Of a stretch of DNA of 15,932 nt, positions 1 to 7,048 are shown one piece after another. Source of the DNA: Actinomycetota bacterium (lineage in GTDB: Bacteria; Actinomycetota; Thermoleophilia; Solirubrobacterales; Thermoleophilaceae); NCBI GenBank assembly GCA_005883295.1, contig VAWV01000093.1, positions 1-15,932 of the forward strand, in the 5' to 3' direction. Under the pieces are notes generated by a model. That model searched no databases. It was given only the letters and a program-made list of their open reading frames with translations, and had not been told where the DNA came from. A program made the position numbers and the translations under genes. Within the stretch, counting starts at the first letter, position 1, and every line of letters starts with the position of its first letter.

Positions 1-611
1 ACGACGGTGGCCCAGAACGAGCGCTGGTCGAACGGGAGCAGGTAGCCGGTCAACCCCATGACCATCGTGAGGATGATCAGCACCACGCCGATGATCCAGT
101 TGAGCTCGCGCGGGTACTTGTAGGCGCCGAAGAAGAAGGTCCTGCCCATATGCAGGAAGATCAGGACCATCATCACGCTGGCGCCCCACTTGTGCATGCC
201 GCGCACGAGCTGCCCGAGGAAGACGTCGTTCTGGATGTGCTGGATCGACTCGTACGCCTGCGTGGCCGACGGCCGGTAATACATCGCCAGGAACACGCCG
301 GTCACGGCCTGCGAGATGAACGCGAACATCGTGGCCGAGCCGAGCGTGTAGAACCAGTTGGTCCCCTTCGGCACCTTGCGGTAGAGGAATCCGCGCAGGA
401 ACGGGCCGGCGCCTGTGCGCTCGTCGAGCCAGCCGACGACCGCGATCGGGACGTCGGCGATGGCCTCGCGGCGGCGCTCGCGCGCGGCCTCCCGCTCGTG
501 CTCGAGGGCGACCGCCTCATGGCCCTTGCGTAGGTCGCCGTCGGGGCGGCCATCGGTCGGTGCTGGGGCGGGCTCGCGGCGGCGGCGAAGTGGTCCCGGG
601 AGCAGTCTCAT
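1..611 (-). CDS. qcrB: Cytochrome b subunit of a bc-type complex, N-terminal part (cut by window edge)
   Basis: Membrane cytochrome b of the quinol:cytochrome c oxidoreductase; it carries two b hemes and the quinone sites. About 203 residues are visible and the C-terminal part lies beyond base 1. A basic/acidic soluble N-terminus (about residues 1-60) precedes the first membrane segment, which includes NWFYTLGSATMFAFISQAVT. Next come GVFLAMYYRPS and a helix carrying the heme-ligand spacing H-x13-H (GMHKWGAS...FLHMGR), followed by GLTGYLLPFDQRSFWATV, a hallmark of the family. The ATG at 609-611 overlaps the qcrA stop as ATGA, so the two are probably translationally coupled. The PEWY/PDWY quinol motif would lie outside the window. 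The family is certain; whether the protein is full-length or of the split b6 type cannot be seen here. Confidence 0.95.
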   Translation of the reverse strand, partial: MRLLPGPLRRRREPAPAPTDGRPDGDLRKGHEAVALEHEREAARERRREAIADVPIAVVGWLDERTGAGPFLRGFLYRKVPKGTNWFYTLGSATMFAFISQAVTGVFLAMYYRPSATQAYESIQHIQNDVFLGQLVRGMHKWGASVMMVLIFLHMGRTFFFGAYKYPRELNWIIGVVLIILTMVMGLTGYLLPFDQRSFWATV

Positions 612-1270
612 GTCGTGGGCCTCGAGGGATAGATGTACTGCCACAGCCCGTCGAGGTGGTTCGACGGGTCGCGGACCTTGTGGCGGTGCAGGTGCGAGTC
701 GAGCGAGAAGCGCGGCCCCACCTTCACGCGCCCGGCCACGACCTTGGTGTCGAAGCGGTCGAGCGGACGCACCGGTGGACCGCCGGCCACCTTCCCGTCG
801 AACTCGTACACGCCGCCGTGGCAGGGGCAGATGAAGCGCTCGGACGCCGACACGTAGCGCACCGGGCAGCCCAGGTGCATGCAGCGGTTCGAGATCGCCA
901 CGTACGGCTGGTGGAGCTTGTCGGTATCGCGAGTGGGGTCGAACCTGCGGACGTAGACCGTGGTCTTCCCGGGCTCGCCCACGTAGGGATCGATCGTGAT
1001 CACCTTGGCCACGTAGGTCTCCGGGTTGAAGTCGGACTCCGGCCCGACGTCCTGGAAGTTCGGCGCCTCGCTCCGCTCGAACAGGGGCCCCAGTGCGAAG
1101 CCCAGCGCGGGCAGCCCGAAGGCGGCCGACGCGATCCCCCCCGCCGCCAGCGCGCCGCCCGTGAAGAGTCGTCGGCGGGTGACCGTCTCGCCCGCATAGG
1201 CGCCCGGTATCCCGCGGTCGACGGTGTACGGGGACTGCTTCCTATGGGGTCTCTTCGATGGGTCTGCCAA
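608..1270 (-). CDS. qcrA: Rieske iron-sulfur protein of the bc-type complex
   Basis: A 220-residue Rieske 2Fe-2S subunit that passes electrons from quinol to cytochrome c. It shows both cluster-binding boxes: C130-M-H132-L-G-C135 and C148-P-C150-H151-G-G. By family knowledge the ligands are C130, H132, C148 and H151, with a C135-C150 disulfide. An N-terminal twin-arginine segment (TRRRLF at 31-36) followed by one hydrophobic stretch (about 37-62) fits Tat export with an uncleaved anchor. Only one membrane segment is seen, unlike the three-helix QcrA of mycobacteria. The chosen start is TTG at 1270; I see no in-frame ATG or GTG that gives a full protein, and no good ribosome-binding site. The function is secure and the start is moderately sure. 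Confidence 0.95.
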   Translation of the reverse strand: MADPSKRPHRKQSPYTVDRGIPGAYAGETVTRRRLFTGGALAAGGIASAAFGLPALGFALGPLFERSEAPNFQDVGPESDFNPETYVAKVITIDPYVGEPGKTTVYVRRFDPTRDTDKLHQPYVAISNRCMHLGCPVRYVSASERFICPCHGGVYEFDGKVAGGPPVRPLDRFDTKVVAGRVKVGPRFSLDSHLHRHKVRDPSNHLDGLWQYIYPSRPTT

Positions 1271-1313
1271 GGATGGGAAAGCGGAATGAGGCCACTCGCC
1301 AGCCGAACTGACT

Positions 1314-1715
1314 CTACCGGTTCGGTGCCTCCGGCAGCCCCTGAGTGAGGGCCCTCACACTCCCTTCCCAGAGCCCATCCACCTGGTCGCGCCGACCCTC
1401 CAGCTCCACCCGCGCGCACTGCGATATGAGGTCCGCCAGCTCGGCCACGGCGGGCAGGTCGCCGGCCTCCGCGAGCCGGGCCAGTCCCAGCGCATACAGC
1501 GCGTCCCCCGCCAGGAGACGCATGTCTGCGTCCATGCCGCCGAAGGCGCGCGGCTCGTGGTAGTGGAGGAGGTAGGCCTCCCGGACCGCCTCGATCACGA
1601 AGGCCCGGACCGGGTCGGGCACCCGCTGCTCGAACTCGCCGGTGCCCGGCTCGGGTTCCGCGTACGGCCGCAGCGCCTCATCCGCCTCGGCGGCGACGTC
1701 GGCCAGCGCGCTCAC
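1314..1715 (-). CDS. Uncharacterised helical protein (133 aa) between hemL and qcrA
   Basis: I do not recognise a named family. The protein is acidic and almost wholly alpha-helical by composition, with no signal peptide or membrane segment and only one cysteine. Its central stretch has MRLLAGDALYALGLARLAEA followed by GDLPAVAELADLIS, which faintly recalls the LLAGD-type helix of polyprenyl synthetases; no DDxxD catalytic motif is present, so enzyme activity of that kind is not supported. The GTG start at 1715 overlaps the hemL stop as GTGA, which argues that it is a real, co-translated gene. A 43-base gap separates it from qcrA. Its place suggests a role in heme supply or assembly of the bc complex, but this is inference from position only. 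Confidence 0.8.
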   Translation of the reverse strand: MSALADVAAEADEALRPYAEPEPGTGEFEQRVPDPVRAFVIEAVREAYLLHYHEPRAFGGMDADMRLLAGDALYALGLARLAEAGDLPAVAELADLISQCARVELEGRRDQVDGLWEGSVRALTQGLPEAPNR

Positions 1716-3004
1716 AGCTCCGCGAACGCCTCCCGCGCGGCCTCGACCGTGCGCTCCACGTGCGCGTCCTCGTGCGCCAGCGAGGGGAACCAGGCCTCGA
1801 ACTGGGACGGAGGCGGGTACACGCCACGATCCAGCATGGCGCGGCAGAAGGCGGCGTGGGCGTCGAGGTCGCAGGCTTTCGCGCCATCCAGGTCGTGCAC
1901 CGGGTCGGAGGAGAAGAACAGAGTGAGGAGCCCGGTGGTCGATTGAACCGTGGCGGGAACCCCGGCGTCCGCCGCAGCCCGCCCGAGGCCCTCGGCGAGT
2001 TGCTCGCTGGTCCGGCCAAGGCGCTCATACGCGGCCGGGTCGAGCATGCGGAGCGTGGCGAGCCCCGCGGCCATGGCGAGCGGGTTGCCGGACAGCGTCC
2101 CAGCCTGATAGACGTCGCCCGCGGGCGCCACCTGCTCCATGAGCTCCGCCGGCCCCGCGTACGCGGCGGCCGGCAGCCCGCCGCCGAGCACCTTGCCGAG
2201 GATCGTCAGGTCCGGCGTGACGCCAGCCGGCTGCTGCACGCCGCCGGGAGACACCCTGAAGCCGGTGATCACCTCGTCGAAGATGAGCAACGCCCCCGCC
2301 TCGCTGGCCACCTCACGGAGGAAGGAGAGAAACCCGGGCTCGGGCTTGACGAGCCCCATGTTGGCGGGGAAGGGCTCGCATATCAACGCGGCTACCGGCC
2401 GCGCGCGGAGCGCGGCCGCCACGGCGTCACGGTCGTTCCACGGCACCACGATCGTGTCCGCCGCCTGCGCCGCCGTGACCCCCGGGCTGGCCGGGATCCC
2501 CTGGGTCGCCAGCCCCGACCCGGCCTCGGCGAGAAGGCCGTCCACGTGCCCGTGGTAGGCGCCCGCGAACTTCACCACCGCGTCGCGGCCCGTCGCCGCG
2601 CGCGCGAGGCGCAGGGCGCTCATCGCCGCCTCGGTGCCCGATGAGGTCATGCGGACCATCTCGGCGCTCGGCACGCGGCGGGTCACCTCCCCCGCGAGCT
2701 CCACCTCGCCGGGGGTCGGCGCGCCGTAGCTCGTGCCGCGAGCGGCGGCCTCGGTCACCGCCGCGATCACGTCCGGATGGGCGTGCCCCGCGATCAGGGG
2801 GCCCCAGGACATGACCCAGTCCACGTAGCGGTTGCCGTCGACGTCCACGAGCTCGGCGCCCTCCCCGCGCTCCACGAAGATCGGCTCGCGCCCGATTGCG
2901 TTCATCGCCCGCACCGGCGAGTTGACCCCGCCTGGGATCAGCCGTACGGCGGAGCGCCACAGCTCGGCCGACCGGCTCGCCGTTAGAGGCGTTCGCTCTC
3001 CCAC
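1712..3004 (-). CDS. hemL: Glutamate-1-semialdehyde 2,1-aminomutase
   Basis: PLP enzyme that converts glutamate-1-semialdehyde to 5-aminolevulinate, the C5-route precursor of all tetrapyrroles. At 430 residues it has the usual family length. It shows LIPGGVNSPVRA near the N-terminus, SSGTEAAMSALRLARA (about 121-136), GAYHGH (148-153), IFDEVITGFR (241-250) and the PLP lysine K271 in TILGKVLGGGLP. The start is GTG at 3004, chosen because the conserved RSAELWRSAVRLIPGG begins just after it; it overlaps the 3' end of the upstream decarboxylase-like gene by 22 bases. The frame stays open far upstream because of the lesion in that gene, so a much longer 'fusion' reading is an artefact. Its product is the substrate of HemB, encoded nearby. 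Confidence 0.97.
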   Translation of the reverse strand: MGERTPLTASRSAELWRSAVRLIPGGVNSPVRAMNAIGREPIFVERGEGAELVDVDGNRYVDWVMSWGPLIAGHAHPDVIAAVTEAAARGTSYGAPTPGEVELAGEVTRRVPSAEMVRMTSSGTEAAMSALRLARAATGRDAVVKFAGAYHGHVDGLLAEAGSGLATQGIPASPGVTAAQAADTIVVPWNDRDAVAAALRARPVAALICEPFPANMGLVKPEPGFLSFLREVASEAGALLIFDEVITGFRVSPGGVQQPAGVTPDLTILGKVLGGGLPAAAYAGPAELMEQVAPAGDVYQAGTLSGNPLAMAAGLATLRMLDPAAYERLGRTSEQLAEGLGRAAADAGVPATVQSTTGLLTLFFSSDPVHDLDGAKACDLDAHAAFCRAMLDRGVYPPPSQFEAWFPSLAHEDAHVERTVEAAREAFAEL

Positions 3005-4000
3005 CGCTTGAAGTCGTCCGTGAAGTACAGGAGCCGGATCTTCTTGAACTCGGTGGAGGAGTACAGCGTGGAGCGCTCCTCGATCCCGGTGTCCACGGCG
3101 ATCGAGTCGAGGATGGCGTCGCATTCGTCCTTGGAGCGGCCGTGAGCCATGGTGAAGACGGAGTACGGCCAGTCCTCGTACGTGGGCCGCTGGTAGCAGT
3201 GCGAGATCCCCCGCACGGCGGCCATCCTCGGCCCGAGCTCCGGGATGCGCTCCTCCGGGACCTTCCACACACCCATCCCGTTGGCGGAGAACCCCGCGCG
3301 GCGGTGGTAGAGGATCGCGGCGACGCGCCTCAGCAGCCGCCGCTCGCGCATGCCCTGGAGATGGTCGAGGAAGCGCCCCTGGGGCATCCCGAGCGCCTCC
3401 GCGGCCGGCGCGTAGGGCTCGGGCACGACCGGCATGTCGCCCTGAAGGGCGCGGATCACAGCGACGTCGAGGTCGTCGTAGGGCTGCGGCTCGGTCTCGG
3501 CGGGCGCCTCGGCCGCGGCCTGGGTGAGCGCGCTGGTGTCGCCCTCCATCTCCAGGTCCATGCGGATCTTGAAGAGCCTCAGCGTGGGCAGTTGGCGCAC
3601 CGAGGCCGCGCCGGCCTCCTCCGCGAGCACCTCGAGGCTGCCCTCCAGCCCGAGCCACGAGTCGGACTCGACGGCGCGCGTTGATGACGGCCGCGGCTCG
3701 GTGCGGGTTGTCGGGGTCGACCTTCGCGGCGACCAGCATCGATGTGTACCCGAGCGCGCGGGTGTCGAAGATCGGCGTGATCTGGCGGATGATGCGGTCG
3801 TCGATCAGGCTCCTCGAGCGCGCGAGGACCTCGTCCTCGGGCACACCGGCAGCCGCGGCGACGGCGGCGAACGGCCGCGGCTCGAGCGGGAAGCTGCCCT
3901 GGAGGAGGTTCAGGAGCCGCTTGTCCAGGTCGTCCAGCGGCACGGCGGCGCCCCCCGTCCGGCTTCGGACCTTGGGGCGCGCGCGGGTCAGCCCAGCCAT
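2983..4000 (-). pseudogene. Two-domain siroheme-decarboxylase-like (AhbA/AhbB, NirDL-type) gene with internal frame change
   Basis: Lrp/AsnC-fold protein of the siroheme/heme d1 decarboxylase group, often labelled an AsnC regulator. First half (ATG at 4000; alternative GTG at 3943): LDDLDKRLLNLLQ, FPLEPRPFA and DTRALGYTSMLVAAKV, up to VINA. The frame then changes at about 3672-3680 and continues as AVESDSWLGLEG, then VRQLPTLRLFKIRM. The second half has a new helix-turn-helix-like unit (DDLDVAVIRALQGDMPVVPE), YHRRAGFSANGMGVWKVP and the family motif GISHCYQRPTYEDWPY. In relatives, VINA is followed by an HPGVSHNY...NLWFTI block of about 20 residues; this is absent. The frame offset fits loss of 3k+2 bases, for example 59. 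The start overlaps the hemB end by 13 bases. This may be a real mutation or an assembly error. Confidence 0.85.
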
Positions 4001-4962
4001 CCGGCCACGTCCTGTGCGTGGTAGGTGATGACGATGTCCGCGCCCGCCCGGCGGATGCCGGTGAGCGCCTCCAGGACCGCGGCTCGCTCGTCGATGAAGC
4101 CGGCCGCGGCGGCGGCCTTGACCATCGCGTACTCGCCGCTCACGTTGTAGGCGGCCACGGGAACGCGAGTGGCCTCCTTCACGCGCCGGACCACGTCGAG
4201 GTAGGGGAGCGCCGGCTTGACCATCACCACGTCGGCGCCCTCCTCCACGTCGAGGAGCGCCTCGCGCACGGCCTCGTCGGCGTTGGCGGAGTCCATCTGG
4301 TAGGAGCGGCGATCGCCGAACGCGGGCGTCGAATCGGCCGCCTCGCGGAACGGGCCGTAGAAGGCGGAGGCGAACTTCGCGGAGTAGGCGATGATCGGGG
4401 TCTCGGAATGGCCCTCGGCGTCGAGCTGCGTGCGCAGCGCGCCGACCCGCCCGTCCATCATGTCGCTCGGAGCGACGGCGTCCGCGCCGGCCTCGGCCTG
4501 CGAGATCGCGGTCTTCGCCAGGAGCTCGACCGTCATGTCGTTGTCCACCTGGCCGTCGGGGCGAACCACGCCGCAGTGGCCGTGCGACGTGTACTCGCAG
4601 AGGCACACGTCGGTGATCACAACCAGCTCGGGCAGCGCCTCCTTGATCGCACGCGTGGCGAGCTGGACGACGCCCTCCTCGTCGTACGCCCCAGACGCCT
4701 GCTCGTCCTTGTGCGCGGGGATCCCGAAGAGGAGCACCGCGGGGATGCCGAGGTCCTGGGCGGCGGACGCCTCCTCCACGGCGTGAGAGATCGAGAGGCG
4801 GTCCACGCCCGGCATCGCCTCGATCGGCGTCCGGCTGTCGGTCCCCAGCTCCACGAAGAGCGGTTGGACGAGGTGCGCCGGCGTGAGCTCGGTCTCGCGC
4901 ACCATCCCGCGCAGGAGCCCCGTGCGGCGCAGCCGCCGCATGCGCGTGGCCGGAAATGCCAT
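3988..4962 (-). CDS. hemB: Delta-aminolevulinic acid dehydratase (porphobilinogen synthase)
   Basis: Condenses two 5-aminolevulinate molecules to porphobilinogen, the second committed step of tetrapyrrole synthesis. At 324 residues it has the standard length. It has the two active-site lysines, K196 in YSAKFASAFYGPFR and K249 in VVMVKPALPYLD, and the zinc-type cysteine cluster C120-L-C122-EYTSHGH-C130-G. PSDMMDGRVGALR (166-178) and RSYQMDSANADEA are also typical. The ATG at 4962 lies 5 bases after the stop of the ABC permease gene, so the genes are probably cotranscribed; I see no strong ribosome-binding site. The stop overlaps the start of the decarboxylase-like gene. Confidence 0.98.
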   Translation of the reverse strand: MAFPATRMRRLRRTGLLRGMVRETELTPAHLVQPLFVELGTDSRTPIEAMPGVDRLSISHAVEEASAAQDLGIPAVLLFGIPAHKDEQASGAYDEEGVVQLATRAIKEALPELVVITDVCLCEYTSHGHCGVVRPDGQVDNDMTVELLAKTAISQAEAGADAVAPSDMMDGRVGALRTQLDAEGHSETPIIAYSAKFASAFYGPFREAADSTPAFGDRRSYQMDSANADEAVREALLDVEEGADVVMVKPALPYLDVVRRVKEATRVPVAAYNVSGEYAMVKAAAAAGFIDERAAVLEALTGIRRAGADIVITYHAQDVAGWLG

Positions 4963-4967
4963 GCAGG

Positions 4968-6251
4968 TCAGTCTACGGCGAAGCGCCGGAGCGCCAGCCG
5001 AGCGAGAAGCGTGAAGACGGCGGTGAGGATGGCCATGTGGAGCAGTGGCCCGGCGACGCCGCCCGAATGGCTGAGTGCCGACTTGAGCGCCTCCAGGGTG
5101 GGCTTGAACGGGAAGGCGGCGGAGACGCCGCGGACCACGTCGTAGAGCCAGGACGACACCGCGCCGGAGGGGACAAGCCCGAGCACCGCGATCGGGAGCG
5201 ACGCCATGAACGCCATCAGTGACGCCGCCCGCACCTCGCGCGCAAGCGCGCCCATGGCGACGCCGAGCGCGCCGAAGCCGAGCGCGCCGAGGCCGAGCGC
5301 GGCCACCCAGAGCGCGAACCGGCTCCACGGCAGCGTGACGAAGACCGAGAGCCCGGCCAGGAGCAGGAGGCCCACGACCAGCGAGCAGAGCGCGGCGAGG
5401 GCGACCTTCTCCGCGAGCAGTCCGGTGCGGGAAACGAGCCCGCGCACCACGCGGAGGAAGGCGTTCTGCTCCCGCTCGAGGGCAAGGGCGCCGGCCGCGA
5501 GCAGGACCGTGACGAACATCAGCGTGACGGTGGCCGCGATCACGGCGTCGAGCACGCTGTTCGCCAGCCCCAGGTTCTGGCGCGCGAGGTGCGCGAACTG
5601 GGTGACCTGGGCCAGCTGCATGCTCGCCGCCGAGCCCTTCGGGACCTTGCCGCCCAGGCCGTGCAGGATCTGCTCGGCCCGCTGGAGTCCGAGCACGTCG
5701 AAGGTCTGGCCGAAGAACGAGAAGCGCCCACCGGTCGCGAGCAGATGGATGTAGCTCGCAGCGACCTGGGTGAACTTCTTCGCCAGCGCGGAGTTGGCGT
5801 CCTGGACGCGGGCCTTGATCGTGTTCTCGACGAAGCGGAGCTTGGCGGGGTCCTCCGCGTTGAAGAGGACCTCCACGCTCGGGGGCTGCCCGCCCCCTGC
5901 GGTGGCGGCCTCGAGCCGCCGGGTGAGGTCGGGCGGCAGTATCAGCGCCCCGAGCACGTCCCCGCTCTTCACCTTGTCGATGGCCTCCTGCCGGCTGTGT
6001 ACGTACACGGGATGGATGGCGTCGAAGAGCGGCTTCGCCTCCTTCGAGACGTTCACGCTCTCGCCGCCGAGGCTGATCTGCGTCGCCGACGCGGGCACCT
6101 CGTTGAGGACCGCCACGCGCGGCTTGTCCGGCCCGCTGGTCACCGCGAAGCCCACCAGCGCGGCGATCACGATCGGGTAGATCACGAGCATCGCCACGAG
6201 CAGCGGCGAGCGGGAAAGGATCCGCAGGTCCTTGAGCAGGAGCCAGCGCAT
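4968..6251 (-). CDS. ABC-2 type permease with large extracytoplasmic domain
   Basis: Membrane subunit of an ABC exporter, 427 residues. One membrane segment (about 17-38) is followed by a soluble region of about 190 residues (39-232) and then five further hydrophobic segments (about 234-258, 280-305, 312-335, 344-366, 402-423). This layout matches ABC-2 permeases of the NatB/YhgE type. The start region MRWLLLKDLRILSRSPLL is typical for these proteins. A GAGG ribosome-binding site (6260-6263) overlaps the ATPase stop codon, 8 bases before the ATG, so the pair is coupled. The substrate is unknown. Its place just before hemB could point to heme- or cytochrome-related export, but nothing in the protein shows this. 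Confidence 0.9.
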   Translation of the reverse strand: MRWLLLKDLRILSRSPLLVAMLVIYPIVIAALVGFAVTSGPDKPRVAVLNEVPASATQISLGGESVNVSKEAKPLFDAIHPVYVHSRQEAIDKVKSGDVLGALILPPDLTRRLEAATAGGGQPPSVEVLFNAEDPAKLRFVENTIKARVQDANSALAKKFTQVAASYIHLLATGGRFSFFGQTFDVLGLQRAEQILHGLGGKVPKGSAASMQLAQVTQFAHLARQNLGLANSVLDAVIAATVTLMFVTVLLAAGALALEREQNAFLRVVRGLVSRTGLLAEKVALAALCSLVVGLLLLAGLSVFVTLPWSRFALWVAALGLGALGFGALGVAMGALAREVRAASLMAFMASLPIAVLGLVPSGAVSSWLYDVVRGVSAAFPFKPTLEALKSALSHSGGVAGPLLHMAILTAVFTLLARLALRRFAVD

Positions 6252-6259
6252 CCGGATCG

Positions 6260-6263
6260 CCTC
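6260..6263 (-). promoter_or_regulatory. Ribosome-binding site of the ABC permease gene
   Basis: GAGG on the minus strand shares bases with the TGA stop of the ATPase gene and stands 8 bases before the permease ATG. It is one of the few clear Shine-Dalgarno sites in this operon and supports coupled translation of the two transporter subunits. Confidence 0.6.
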
Positions 6264-7011
6264 AGTGCCCCCGCTGGCGGAGGAACTCCACGAAGGCGGC
6301 CTCGAAGTCGCGTGCCCCTGCCTCGCCCACGGCGCGCTCGAGCTCGCGGGGCGAGCCGGCGAACAGGCGCTCCCCGTCGGCGAGCACGATCACGTTGTGG
6401 CCGTAGCGGTCGGCCTCCTGCACGTTGTGGGTGGAGTACACGACGGCGGTGCCGCCGGCGGAGAGGCCAAAGATGAAGTCCCAGAGCCGCTCGCGCTGGC
6501 GCGGGTCGAGCGCCGCGCTCGGCTCGTCGAGGAGCAGGACGGGTGGTTCGGCGAGCAGCCCGATCGCGATGTTCAGCCGCTGCCGGTTGCCGCCCGAGAG
6601 GGTGGAGGCGAGGCTGTCCGCGCGGTCGTGGAGGCCGGTCTGCTCGAGCATGCGGTCCAGTGCGCCGGCGACATCGGCGCAGCCCTCGAGGCGCGCGAAC
6701 AGCCGCAGGTTCTCCGCCACCGTCAGCTTCGAGTAGAACGAGGGCTGCTGGGGGACCCAGCCGATGCGCGCGGGAACGTGCCCCACCTCGCCGCCGTCGG
6801 GCCGCTGGATGCCGGCGAGGATCGACAGCAGCGTGGTCTTGCCCGCGCCGTTGGGGCCGATGACCGCCACGAGCTCACCCGGCCGGGCTGAAATCGACAC
6901 GTTGCGCAGCGCGACGCGGTCGCCGAACCGCTTCACGAGGTCGCGCGCCTCGAGCACCGGCGCCGCGTCGCTCCGGCCGGGCTCGGACACGGTCGCGCTC
7001 GGCTGGGCCAT
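6262..7011 (-). CDS. ABC transporter ATP-binding protein
   Basis: Cytoplasmic ATPase (249 residues) that powers the ABC-2 permease encoded next. It has Walker A GPNGAGKTT (52-60), Q-loop VPQQPSF (86-92), signature LSGGNRQRL (138-146), Walker B VLLLDEPSAALD (158-169) and the switch histidine in STHN (193-196). The ATG at 7011 gives a protein of normal length; a longer upstream reading would run through the divergent gene and is rejected. It is the first gene of the long minus-strand operon, and its start lies only 37 bases from that of the divergent phosphodiesterase gene. The family is certain and the exported substrate unknown. Confidence 0.95.
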   Translation of the reverse strand: MAQPSATVSEPGRSDAAPVLEARDLVKRFGDRVALRNVSISARPGELVAVIGPNGAGKTTLLSILAGIQRPDGGEVGHVPARIGWVPQQPSFYSKLTVAENLRLFARLEGCADVAGALDRMLEQTGLHDRADSLASTLSGGNRQRLNIAIGLLAEPPVLLLDEPSAALDPRQRERLWDFIFGLSAGGTAVVYSTHNVQEADRYGHNVIVLADGERLFAGSPRELERAVGEAGARDFEAAFVEFLRQRGH

Positions 7012-7048
7012 CGGGGCAACGGTAGTGGCGGTGGGAGAATGCCGCGCC
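7012..7048. promoter_or_regulatory. Short divergent intergenic region
   Basis: Only 37 bases separate the start codons of the ABC ATPase (minus) and the phosphodiesterase (plus). On the plus strand GGGAG (7033-7037) stands 11 bases before the GTG at 7049 and may be its ribosome-binding site. No such site is seen for the minus-strand ATG. The core promoters must reach into the opposite genes or overlap each other; I could not assign -10 or -35 boxes. Confidence 0.4.

Noticed and set aside
150..1348. Long plus-strand open frames opposite qcrB/qcrA
   Set aside because: Arg/His/Gly-rich low-complexity translations with no family motif; mirror images of clear minus-strand genes in high-GC DNA.
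4018..5145. 375-codon plus-strand open frame opposite hemB
   Set aside because: No motif; hemB on the other strand is unmistakable.
4001..5328. Upstream extensions of the hemB and decarboxylase frames
   Set aside because: They run through neighbouring genes in the wrong frame with Arg-rich sequence; family start points lie at 4962 and 4000.
6764..7048. Long N-terminal extension of the YmdB-like protein
   Set aside because: It would be encoded opposite the ABC ATPase; homologues start right at KLLFVGDVVG.
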